Below are positions 35,199 to 42,868 of a DNA stretch of 59,436 nt, piece by piece. Location of the stretch: the NCBI RefSeq assembly GCF_023653175.1, contig NZ_JAMNXL010000002.1, forward strand, positions 1 through 59,436, written 5' to 3'. Source of the DNA: Erythrobacter sp. (GTDB taxonomy: Bacteria > Pseudomonadota > Alphaproteobacteria > Sphingomonadales > Sphingomonadaceae). Numbering within the stretch: the stretch's first letter is position 1; every line of letters begins with the position of its first letter. The notes beneath the pieces are model-generated. The model worked only from the letters and a program-made list of their open reading frames with translations. It searched no databases and was not told where the DNA came from. The translations under genes were made by a program, and so were the position numbers.

Positions 35199-37270
35199 CG
35201 GGTGCCTTTCGGGAGGTGGCGGGCGATGCCCTCGCTCAAGGATGGAAGCGCGGCGAAGTCGATCTCGGGGAGCACCGAGGCGGTGCAACTCGCGTTGCCG
35301 ACCGCCGAACCGTCGAGGGTTTCGAGCGTCAGGCGGGTGGCGCGGTCCGGGGCAACGGGGGCCATCAGCTCCAGCGCCGCGACATTGGCGATGCCGTAGC
35401 GGGGGAACCCGGCCCAGCGGTCGGTTGTGTCGATTGTGTCAGGAGAGTCCTCCACCACCGTCAGCATCGCGCCCCGCCCGCTGGCAAAGGGCGGCTGGCG
35501 GGTGACGCTCACCGCGGCAAGGCCCGGCGCGGGCGCGGCAACTTCGAGCACCAGCCGCCCCTCATCGCGCGCGGCGACGCGGCAGGTGGCGGGCGCCGGG
35601 GCCGCGCGCTTGCCCTCGGCACGCACCCAAAGCACCTGCTGGTCGTTTCGGGCGAGCGGCGCATAGTTCTCCCGCAGCGCGCGGAAGAACGGCCAGCTTG
35701 CGCGGGTGAGCCACCCCTCCCACCCGCTGTAGTCCGGCGCGATCGTGGTCACGGCGTTGACCTGCGCTCGCGCGACCAGTGCGGTGAACGCGGCGCGCTT
35801 CTCCGGCCCCAGCGCGTGGATCAGCGAGCCGACATCGGCGGGGCTCCTGACCCCTGCGGCGATGTCGAGCGGCGAGGTGTAGACCGAAAGCAAGCGGCGC
35901 TCGGCCGGAATGCCAGCCGCATCCCACCCCGCCGCCAGCTTACGCATCGCGGCAAGGTCTGCGGCATATTCGGGGGTGACGTGGAAGCCCAGAGCGGGGT
36001 CAAACACGGTGCGCTCGGCACGTTCGGGCAAGGCCGCGAGGCGAGCGGTCTCGGCCCCGACCATCGCCAGCGCGGCGACACTCGTCAGCACGGTCAAGTG
36101 CCTCGGGGTTGCGAGCCGCAGCACGCACCGCGCCCGCCGCCACACCCCCGCAGGCAGGGCGATCAGCGGCGCACAGGCGGCCAGCACGAAGGTGATCCCG
36201 TTGTATTCCGCCCCGACATGCCCGCCAATCTGCGGCACCAGCGCCGTGCCGAGGAGGCTCGCGCCGACGAACACGAAAGCGCTCCCCCGCACCGGCGCGC
36301 TGCGGCGGCGCAGGCGCTGCACCGCGGCAAAGGCGAGGCTGAGCGCCAGCACCACCAGCCCGAGCGCCGCCAGCGGATCGGCATGGGCGAGGATCTGCGG
36401 CAGGTCGGCGGGCGAGAGGATGCGCGTGGCGCGCTCCCACGGCGCGAAGAACCAGAACTGGTCGGCGGCAACGTCGCGGAAATTGTATCGGAGCCACGGT
36501 CCGGGCGAGCCGTGGGTCACCGCCAGCAGGGTAGCGCCCGCCGACGCCGCCACGCCCAGCCCGAACATCGCGAGGGTCTTCGCCAGCAACACGGGCCGCT
36601 CCCACAGCGCCAGCACCAGCGCAGCCGCCAGCGCGATGACCAACGGAATGCCCGCGTCGTTCGACCACAGCAGCCCCGCCCCCGCGACCAGCCCCAGTGG
36701 CAGGCCTCCGGCAAGCGCATGGCTCTCCAGCACCACCCGCCGCACCAGCACCACGAAGAACGGCAGCACGAAGAACGCCAGCGCCCCGCGCAGGGGCCGC
36801 AGCGAGACGCCGGGATCGAGCGTCGCGGGCCAGGCGATCCCGCTCGCATGGCCTCCTATCGGTCCGGCGAAGTAGAACAGGAACAGCAGCACCAGCGCCG
36901 CCTGCCACCGCGTGCGCGGCGGGATCGGACGGATCAGCCAGGCGCAGGCGTAGCTGCAAGCAAAGGCTCCGGCGAGCACCAGCGTGTAAGCCGCCAGAGT
37001 CGAGGCGAACAGCGTCTTGCCGAAGCCCACGAACACCGGCAGCAGCGCCAGCACCATCGTGATGCCGAGATAGGACTGGAACGCCGTCCCTAACTGCTCC
37101 CCGCGCGCGAAATGATCGGCTGCGAACCACGTCTGCAGCGCTCCGTCGATCGAATTGAGGCTGTGCGCGTGCAGCAGCCAGCCCCCGCGCAAGGCGGCCA
37201 GCACCGCAAACACCCCGCCAAGAGCGGCGAAGCCGCGCGAGCGCCCCCTCAGCCGGAGAATCTCAGGCAT
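35195..37270 (-). CDS. Polytopic membrane glycosyltransferase-like protein
   Basis: The 691-residue protein has about eleven transmembrane helices in the first 430 residues, with a short acidic-containing periplasmic loop after helix one (HSLNSIDGALQTWFAADHF). About 260 residues follow that are mainly extracytoplasmic. No strict motif was recognised, but the topology and context match GT-C enzymes that use lipid-linked sugars. The first loop carries an Asp in the place where GT-C enzymes often have their catalytic acid (inference). The start at 37270 gives MPEILRLRGRSRG. It is translationally coupled to gtrA downstream; upstream lies the FAD oxidoreductase. Confidence 0.75.
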   Translation of the reverse strand: MPEILRLRGRSRGFAALGGVFAVLAALRGGWLLHAHSLNSIDGALQTWFAADHFARGEQLGTAFQSYLGITMVLALLPVFVGFGKTLFASTLAAYTLVLAGAFACSYACAWLIRPIPPRTRWQAALVLLFLFYFAGPIGGHASGIAWPATLDPGVSLRPLRGALAFFVLPFFVVLVRRVVLESHALAGGLPLGLVAGAGLLWSNDAGIPLVIALAAALVLALWERPVLLAKTLAMFGLGVAASAGATLLAVTHGSPGPWLRYNFRDVAADQFWFFAPWERATRILSPADLPQILAHADPLAALGLVVLALSLAFAAVQRLRRRSAPVRGSAFVFVGASLLGTALVPQIGGHVGAEYNGITFVLAACAPLIALPAGVWRRARCVLRLATPRHLTVLTSVAALAMVGAETARLAALPERAERTVFDPALGFHVTPEYAADLAAMRKLAAGWDAAGIPAERRLLSVYTSPLDIAAGVRSPADVGSLIHALGPEKRAAFTALVARAQVNAVTTIAPDYSGWEGWLTRASWPFFRALRENYAPLARNDQQVLWVRAEGKRAAPAPATCRVAARDEGRLVLEVAAPAPGLAAVSVTRQPPFASGRGAMLTVVEDSPDTIDTTDRWAGFPRYGIANVAALELMAPVAPDRATRLTLETLDGSAVGNASCTASVLPEIDFAALPSLSEGIARHLPKGTR

Positions 37271-38417
37271 GGACCCGCCCGAACACATGCCCCGGATCAA
37301 GGCGCGCGAAGGCCCCGTCTGTGTCCTTCACCGCTTCGAACAGGTCGTAGATATTGTCGATCTTGCCGCCCAGCACGGAGATCACCCGGCTGCCTTCCGG
37401 GCTGCGCTGATAGAGGATCGGCCGACCGTCATCGCCCTCGTTCTTGATGAGGACGGTCTTCACCTCGTAGATCGAGCGGCGATAGGTCGCCCCCGCAAGG
37501 CACGGCAGATAGAACTGCGCATCGCGCTGCATGAAGGCAAAGCGGCTCTCGGGCTCGAGAGCGGCAAAATGCCGGTAGGGATCGCGCGCCGCGGCATTGT
37601 CGGCCCAGCTGTCGTGGGGCGTGTAGCGGACGTGGGTGAGCGAATAGAGCCCCTCGGCGGGGTAGGGCATGGCCGAGAAGAACGGCCCGTCCATCACCGT
37701 GACACCGATGCGTTCCAGCTCGCGCGGGGGCTCGATCAGGGCGAGCTCGGCGATCTCGTGCTTGAGGCGCGCGGGCGGCAGGCCGGCCTTGGCCAGCACC
37801 GCGTTGATCTGCGAATAGGTGATGTTGAAGGCATAGGTGGCGGAGACCTCGCTGCCGTCGGCCAGCCGCGCCACGACGCCGCCGCGGTGGTCTTCGAGCC
37901 CCACGGCTTCGGTCGAAAGCCGCACCTCGATCCCTGCTGCCGCGAGCCTTTCGCCCACCAGCCTGCCCAGGACCTTGTGATCGAATGCGACCTCGTGGCA
38001 GGCGAAGACCTCCTCGATCCGCTCGGCATCGAACAGCGCGCGGTGGGCGGGGCTTGCTACCTCGATGGGCGCGCCCATGTCGCGGAACATGCGGTGGAAT
38101 TTCTTCGCGGTCACCTTCGAGCGCCGCCGCGCGATGGCGTAGAGCATCTGGAAATCGCCGACCACGGCCTCGGGGAAATCAGCGAGGAAGCGGCGGTGGA
38201 GCAGCATCGACTTGACCGCCGTCGCGGCGCTGCGCGGGTAGTGGAAGCCGGTATGCACCCGCGCCTGATTGACCCGCGAGGCGCGTTGCATCAGCGCCTC
38301 GCCCGCCTCCACCAGCAGCACCCGCGAGGAGATCGAGCGCAGGTAGAGCGCCAGACAGCAACCGTAGAAGCCGCCGCCGATGACGATGTAATCATAGGAG
38401 GTCCGCTCCCCGCTCAT
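37263..38417 (-). CDS. FAD-dependent oxidoreductase (DAO fold)
   Basis: The 384-residue protein has an N-terminal dinucleotide-binding motif (YDYIVIGGGFYGCCLALYL) and a second conserved segment ASRVNQARVHTGFHYPRS. It belongs to the D-amino-acid-oxidase/glycerol-3-phosphate-dehydrogenase fold. Several sphingomonad and cyanobacterial homologues lie in sugar or polysaccharide gene clusters, but the substrate is unproven. The position between glycosyltransferases suggests oxidation of a sugar or lipid-linked sugar. Its ATG overlaps the stop of the upstream GT2-like gene (38417), and its end overlaps the next start by eight bases. Confidence 0.85.
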   Translation of the reverse strand: MSGERTSYDYIVIGGGFYGCCLALYLRSISSRVLLVEAGEALMQRASRVNQARVHTGFHYPRSAATAVKSMLLHRRFLADFPEAVVGDFQMLYAIARRRSKVTAKKFHRMFRDMGAPIEVASPAHRALFDAERIEEVFACHEVAFDHKVLGRLVGERLAAAGIEVRLSTEAVGLEDHRGGVVARLADGSEVSATYAFNITYSQINAVLAKAGLPPARLKHEIAELALIEPPRELERIGVTVMDGPFFSAMPYPAEGLYSLTHVRYTPHDSWADNAAARDPYRHFAALEPESRFAFMQRDAQFYLPCLAGATYRRSIYEVKTVLIKNEGDDGRPILYQRSPEGSRVISVLGGKIDNIYDLFEAVKDTDGAFARLDPGHVFGRVHA

Positions 38418-39433
38418 CACCCCTCCGAAGGAGGCGGCGTATCGCTCTCCAGCACCACGTTGAGATCGAAAGCGACCTGCTGGAACAGGTCGATGCGGTT
38501 GACCTCCTCGGGCACCAGCGCGCCCTTCAACCGGCGCTGCTGCTTGAGCAGATGTTGCAGGCCGAGACTGAGGCCGAGGGTCGAAAAGCCCATGAACACC
38601 GCGCTCACCGCCAGCATCGCGTTGGTGGTCAGCCAGCCCGGAGCAAGCTGGTCGACCAGCAGCACCGCGCCCACGATCCATGCCGCATAGGCAAGGCCCA
38701 CCAGCGTCAGCAGGCCCGAGGACACCGCCACCACCGACAGCATCGTCGGCGTCAGATAGACCAGCAGCGTCTGGAGCAGCGCCAGCCTGCGCCCGATGCC
38801 GGTAAAGGCATTGCGGCTCTCGACATTCACCGTGGTCCGGAACCACTCGCGCGGCAGGCGCGGATCGCGCGGGGGGAAGCGCAGCGCGAGGCGGGGCTCG
38901 TCATGCGCAAGCAGCAGGTTGAGCAGCGTGCGCGGCACCGCGATCGACTGGAACTCGGCCGGATCGACATTGAAGCCCGCCAGCTTGCCGAGGCCGATGA
39001 ACGGCCAGGCGAGCAGCCGCTTGAAGGGTTGTTTCGCCGGGCGGAAGGCCATCGTCACCGCGTTCTCGCTTTCCGCGAAATCGAGGAAGGCGAGCACATC
39101 GAGCGCGGCGAGCTCGTCGAGATTGCCGAGCACCACCAGATCGCCGATGGCTTCCTCGGCGGCGATCACGCGGCGATCATAATACTCGGTGCCGCGGCGG
39201 ACCACGAACAGGCGGGTGTTGGGCACGTCGCGCACCAGATCGAGGAAGGCCTCGCGCTGGGTGTCGTCGACGACGAGGATGATCTCGCGGAAGCGGTAGG
39301 CGCCGTCGAGCCTGCCGGCGAGGTCGCGGAGCGCCGCGAAGGTGGCGGGGGTGGCGGCAAGTTCGGAGAAGCACACCGAGACCACCACGTCCTCGCGCGG
39401 TTTCCTGAACTGGTTGGCGTCGGGTTCACGCAT
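38417..39433 (-). CDS. GT2-like membrane-anchored glycosyltransferase
   Basis: The 338-residue protein has an N-terminal domain of GT-A appearance (DVVVSVCFSELAATPATFAA, REIILVVDDTQRE, VIAAEEAIGDLVVLGNLDEL), an interfacial region, two to three C-terminal transmembrane helices at about 225-290 and a cytoplasmic tail. It resembles the GT2 branch that loads sugars onto undecaprenyl phosphate, but a clear DxD motif is not seen (VVDD and NLDEL are candidates). The start at 39433 leaves an eight-base overlap with the upstream isomerase; an ATG at 39454 is an alternative. Confidence 0.75.
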   Translation of the reverse strand: MREPDANQFRKPREDVVVSVCFSELAATPATFAALRDLAGRLDGAYRFREIILVVDDTQREAFLDLVRDVPNTRLFVVRRGTEYYDRRVIAAEEAIGDLVVLGNLDELAALDVLAFLDFAESENAVTMAFRPAKQPFKRLLAWPFIGLGKLAGFNVDPAEFQSIAVPRTLLNLLLAHDEPRLALRFPPRDPRLPREWFRTTVNVESRNAFTGIGRRLALLQTLLVYLTPTMLSVVAVSSGLLTLVGLAYAAWIVGAVLLVDQLAPGWLTTNAMLAVSAVFMGFSTLGLSLGLQHLLKQQRRLKGALVPEEVNRIDLFQQVAFDLNVVLESDTPPPSEG

Positions 39434-40271
39434 GGGCTGCGTCCATGGCGTCACGCGCCGCAGCGAGCGCCGCGACCGCGCGGCGGACGGCAGCGAGGCC
39501 CTCGGGCGCGCGCTTCATCTCGATCGAGACGGCGCGCGCGTATCCGGCGGCGCGCAAACCGCCCAGCACCGGGGCGAGCGCGGCGGGATCGGCGGGGGCA
39601 GGGGCGAGGTCGGGCTCGCTGACATGGACGTGGGCAAGGCGCGGGGCGAGCGCGGGAAGGCGGTCGGGCACGCTCGCGAAATCACCGTTCATGTGCATCG
39701 CGCCCAGATCGAGGTGCGGCACGATGGCGGGGTGCGCGACGCGGTCGACGAAGCCGAGCGCCTCGTCCAGCGTGGTGCAGAAATTGGTGCCATAGGCCGC
39801 CGGATTGGCCTCGATGGCGATGCAGGTGTCGGCGGCGGCGGCGGCATCGCCGAGCTTGCGGAACACCTCGGCGGCCTCCTCCCAAGCGTCGGCCATCGCC
39901 AGGCCCTCGGGCACGCGGCGTTGCAGCGGCGAGCCGAAGACGAGATTGGGAATGCCGAACCGGTCGGCCAGCGCGATGGTGCGGCGCATGCCGGTCTCGA
40001 AGGCGGCGCGGGCGTCCGCCCCCTCGAACAGCGCCGCCCCGGTGACGCCGAACAGCAGCGATTGCATCGAGACGAGGCCGAGCCCCGCATCCGCCGCCTC
40101 GACCCGCGCGGCCCGCGCGCTGGCGGTGTCGGGGACGAAGGGGTCATCGGCCGCGTGGAAAAACAGCCCCGGCGCGATCTCGAGCCCGGTGAAACCCGCC
40201 TCGGCAAGGATCGCATAGGCCCCGAGGCGTTCCTCGGGGGCCCAGGCGATGTTGGACATGGAGAACTTCAT
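39426..40271 (-). CDS. Sugar phosphate isomerase/epimerase (TIM barrel)
   Basis: The 281-residue protein matches the xylose-isomerase-like TIM-barrel family: MKFSMSNIAWAPEERLGAYA, a glutamate in GLEIAPGLFF, CIAIEANPAAYGTNF, PHLDLGAMHMNGDF and HVHVSEPDL. These supply the usual metal-binding Glu, Asp and His residues at strand ends. Such enzymes isomerise or epimerise ketoses or keto-inositols. Here it probably supplies or modifies a sugar for the adjacent transferases (inference). It overlaps the stop of the SDR gene by four bases. Confidence 0.85.
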   Translation of the reverse strand: MKFSMSNIAWAPEERLGAYAILAEAGFTGLEIAPGLFFHAADDPFVPDTASARAARVEAADAGLGLVSMQSLLFGVTGAALFEGADARAAFETGMRRTIALADRFGIPNLVFGSPLQRRVPEGLAMADAWEEAAEVFRKLGDAAAAADTCIAIEANPAAYGTNFCTTLDEALGFVDRVAHPAIVPHLDLGAMHMNGDFASVPDRLPALAPRLAHVHVSEPDLAPAPADPAALAPVLGGLRAAGYARAVSIEMKRAPEGLAAVRRAVAALAAARDAMDAAHA

Positions 40272-41251
40272 GCCGCCTCCCCGCGCCGGCCGGCAAAGAA
40301 GGCGGCGAGGCTCGCGAGCGTGTCGGCGGCGGCGAATTGATACGGCCCCCCGGCCCCCCACAGGCCCGCATGGCGCGTGCGCATATCCTCGCGGTGGAGA
40401 CGCGCAGGCGTCTCGGGCATTGGGCGGCCGGTGACGGCGGCATGGATCACGGCAGCAGCGAGCGGCTCGGGGGCGAGGTGGAGATGGGTGACGCCCGCCT
40501 GCCAGGCGATGCCGATATCCTGCCACAGGCGGTCAATCGCGTAATACTGGTAAGTCGTCTCGCGGTGGTGGAACTGGGTCGCGGTTGCCCCCAGCGCATC
40601 GAGCGCGGCCTCCAGCGCCGCGCGGCGGGGATCGGCGTTCAGCGCAGGCCGGTCGAGCTTGAGCAGTCCGGTCGTCGCATCGGGCGCATAGAGCGCCGCA
40701 AGCCAGCCGGACAGATCGCCGTCTAGCGCCGCCAGCAGCGCCGCATGCTTGGCTTGCGCCAGCATCGAAGGGACGGGATTCATCAGATCGAACAGGAAAT
40801 TCTTGCGCAAGCCAGCGCCGAACAGCGCAGGCAGGCGGACCACGAGGCTGCCGGGGAAGCGCTCCTCCACGAAGGCCTCGAGCGCGCGGCGGTGGCGGCC
40901 ATAGGCGAGGTCGCGCTGATAGGCGGAAGTGCCCTCGTCATCGCCGCCCGCGAAGTCCGCCAGCACCGCAATCGAGGAAATCAGGACGAAGCGATCCGCC
41001 TCGACGCGGGAGAGCCGCGCGATCAACGCGTCGATCGCCGCCTTGTCCCGCTCGGGCGCGCGGTTGGCTTCGAGCATCGATCCGGGCGCGGCGGCGCAGA
41101 CCAGCGTGCCGAACGCCCGGCCCTCGATATCGGCAATGTTTGCACTGTTATAACATGTCGAAAATCGCGCCTGACGCAGCAGCGCGCTCCCGACAAAGCC
41201 GGTATGACCGATCAGGCCCTTGGGGGCAGGAGAGGCATCGGGGGCAGTCAT
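40268..41251 (-). CDS. NAD-dependent epimerase/dehydratase-like (extended SDR)
   Basis: The 327-residue protein has the Rossmann start GLIGHTGFVGSALLRQ and the later SDR segments VCAAAPGSMLEANRAP, FVLISSIAVLAD and RLPALFGAGLRKNF. The catalytic Tyr is at about 117, but the YxxxK lysine is replaced by Arg (YGRHR, residues 117-121), so the chemistry may be changed. It is the first gene of the seven-gene glycan operon. The start at 41251 was chosen because the frame upstream is not SDR-like. The divergent promoter region at 41252-41436 is shared with the orphan gene. Confidence 0.82.
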   Translation of the reverse strand: MTAPDASPAPKGLIGHTGFVGSALLRQARFSTCYNSANIADIEGRAFGTLVCAAAPGSMLEANRAPERDKAAIDALIARLSRVEADRFVLISSIAVLADFAGGDDEGTSAYQRDLAYGRHRRALEAFVEERFPGSLVVRLPALFGAGLRKNFLFDLMNPVPSMLAQAKHAALLAALDGDLSGWLAALYAPDATTGLLKLDRPALNADPRRAALEAALDALGATATQFHHRETTYQYYAIDRLWQDIGIAWQAGVTHLHLAPEPLAAAVIHAAVTGRPMPETPARLHREDMRTRHAGLWGAGGPYQFAAADTLASLAAFFAGRRGEAA

Positions 41252-41436
41252 CGCAAGTGGTAGCCGAGTGCTTTCGGGGTCGACACGGAGGGGCCGTGCC
41301 GGACCCCGCTTCCGTCTCGCGATAATTAACATTGTTCTATATAAGGTTAACCAAGGCGAGGCACTCGCTTGCCGCGCAGCGAAGGGCGCGGCTATGGTTA
41401 CGGCGAACCGGCGCGCCGCCGGTGGGGGGCTTCGCC

Positions 41437-42207
41437 ATGCGCTTTCTCAAGTCATTGCTCGGCAAGCAATCTGCGCCCGAACCGCCGCGTGGACCAGCCA
41501 AAGGGCCGATCAGCGACGCGGAGTTCCGCCGCAACGTCGCGCGCGGTGCGGCAGACGGCGTGGCGGCCAACACTCAGCGCCTTGCCGAGAAGCTCGCGGC
41601 CACCCCGCCGGCGCATCCCGGCGATCTGTTCTACGTCCTCGGCCGCCTGTCCCACTCTGCGATGATGTCGGCGCTGATCGACTGGCAGGGCGGGATCGAC
41701 CCGCGCCCGCGTCTTGCGGTGATCCCCGAGGCGTATAACCGGGCGCTGGCGGTGCGGCCTGATATCCTTGTCGGCCACGCCAATCCCGGGCTGGTGGCGG
41801 TGCTGTCCGGCATGCTCGGCTGGGGCCTGCCGTTCGAGACCGCTCCGCCGCCAGAGGAGGAGCGCAAATTCGCGCTGCTGTGGCTCGACCGCTGGGTGAT
41901 CGCCGGACTGGCGAGCCCGGACTGCTGGCCGGCCATGGCCACGGCCACGCCGCTCAAGGGCACCTTCATCGCCAAGACGCTCGGCGATTACCGGGCGCTG
42001 CTCACCGGCGAGGGCGATCCCCAGGTGGCGATCCGCCGCTGCATCGCCAATTTCGAGCGCCGCGCCACCCACCCCGCCTTCACCAATGCCGCCACCGAGA
42101 TGGGGCCGGGGCGCTACAATATGCTCAGCATCGACGTGGTGCTGGCGACTATCATGAAACAGCGCGGCCTCGTGTCGGGCACGGTCCACGACTGGGTGTG
42201 GGATTAG
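41437..42207 (+). CDS. Protein of unknown function
   Basis: The 256-residue protein has a short basic N-terminal helix (MRFLKSLLGKQS) and a Pro-rich stretch, then a mostly helical soluble domain with FYVLGRLSHSAMMSALIDWQGG, ERKFALLWLDRWVIAGLASPDCWPAM and GRYNMLSIDVVLATIMKQRGL. No signal peptide or catalytic motif is evident and I do not recognise the family. GGTGGGGGG precedes the ATG. It is divergent from the glycan operon and converges with the E1/lipoyl cluster, 6 bp away. Its upstream DNA holds an AT-rich, promoter-like patch near 41325-41350. Confidence 0.7.
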   Translation: MRFLKSLLGKQSAPEPPRGPAKGPISDAEFRRNVARGAADGVAANTQRLAEKLAATPPAHPGDLFYVLGRLSHSAMMSALIDWQGGIDPRPRLAVIPEAYNRALAVRPDILVGHANPGLVAVLSGMLGWGLPFETAPPPEEERKFALLWLDRWVIAGLASPDCWPAMATATPLKGTFIAKTLGDYRALLTGEGDPQVAIRRCIANFERRATHPAFTNAATEMGPGRYNMLSIDVVLATIMKQRGLVSGTVHDWVWD

Positions 42208-42213
42208 GAAACC

Positions 42214-42633
42214 CTAAGCGCGCGCGGCGATTTCAGCGGCGTCGAAATAGTGGATGCGCAAGCTCCGCAGCAGCCCGTCCTCGAAGGTGCCCGCCTCGCA
42301 GATCGTCTGGTTGAAGGGCTCGGAGCCGTCCTTGGGGTGCATGGTGAGGCGGATCACCATCACCGCGTACGCGTCGCCCCCGGTGCAGTCGAGGATCTCG
42401 AGCTTGGTGTCCGCCCAGGTGCCATACATCGCCGCCGCGCAGCGCTGGAGCGCGTCCTTGCCCCGCCACTCGCCCGCGAAGGGGAGCGAATTGGCCTCGT
42501 AGAGCACGAAATCGGGGTGGATCAGCGCCTCGACCGCATCCCAATCGCGCGTGCCGGCGGTGGCGTAGACCTTCGCCAGCATCTCGCGCGGCGTGAGTCT
42601 TTGCTGTCCTACCGCTTCGCTACTTGAGGACAT
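42214..42633 (-). CDS. NTF2/SnoaL-fold protein
   Basis: The 139-residue protein fits the cone-shaped NTF2 fold: EMLAKVYATAGTRDWDAVEALIHPDFVLYEANSLP, WRGKDALQRCAAAMYG, ILDCTGGDAYAVMVIRLTM. Family members are small isomerases, cyclases or hydratases. The ATG at 42633 overlaps the stop of the lipoyl-domain gene, so translation is probably coupled. Codons 1-10 lie inside a short dispersed repeat (42605-42632), giving the odd start MSSSSEAVGQQ; an ATG at 42582 would exclude it. Membership in the E1/lipoyl operon suggests it acts on the same pathway. Confidence 0.8.
   Translation of the reverse strand: MSSSSEAVGQQRLTPREMLAKVYATAGTRDWDAVEALIHPDFVLYEANSLPFAGEWRGKDALQRCAAAMYGTWADTKLEILDCTGGDAYAVMVIRLTMHPKDGSEPFNQTICEAGTFEDGLLRSLRIHYFDAAEIAARA
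42605..42632. repeat. 28-nt repeat with complementary arms, copy 1
   Basis: The six-base arms TGTCCT and AGGACA flank the 16-base core ACCGCTTCGCTACTTG (42611-42626). A second copy at 47741-47768 has the same core with one change and entirely different but again complementary outer arm bases. This copy is within the first codons of the NTF2-fold gene. Confidence 0.6.
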
Positions 42634-42866
42634 CACTCCTCGATGGTCCCGATCAGATCGCCGACCTTGTAGACCGCGCCTTCCTCGCCGGTCGGGTGGA
42701 TGATCCCGCTGGCCTGGGCTTCGATCTCGGTGGTGCTCTTGTCGGTTTCGACGGTGTAGATGATGTCCCCCTTCTCGACCCGCTCGCCGGGCCCAAACAT
42801 CCATTCGACGAGGGTCATTTCAACCGCGCTCATGCCGAGCTTGGGGATGCGGATTTCGGATGCCAT
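42633..42866 (-). CDS. Free-standing lipoyl (biotinyl) carrier domain
   Basis: The 77-residue protein consists of a single lipoyl domain: EIRIPKLGMSAVEMTLVEW, then the modifiable lysine in VETDKSTTEIEAQASG, and the closing VGDLIGTIEE. In 2-oxoacid dehydrogenase complexes this domain is normally the N-terminal part of the E2 acyltransferase; here it is separate and no E2 core follows. It lies three bases downstream of the E1 beta gene and overlaps the NTF2-fold gene. It presumably accepts an acyl or aldehyde group from the E1 encoded upstream. Biotin instead of lipoate is less likely, since DK is not followed by M. Confidence 0.88.
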   Translation of the reverse strand: MASEIRIPKLGMSAVEMTLVEWMFGPGERVEKGDIIYTVETDKSTTEIEAQASGIIHPTGEEGAVYKVGDLIGTIEE

Positions 42867-42868
42867 TT

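Noticed and set aside
41325..41352. CtrA site before the orphan gene
   Set aside because: The TTAA tetrads are present but the spacing is not 7 bp on either strand.
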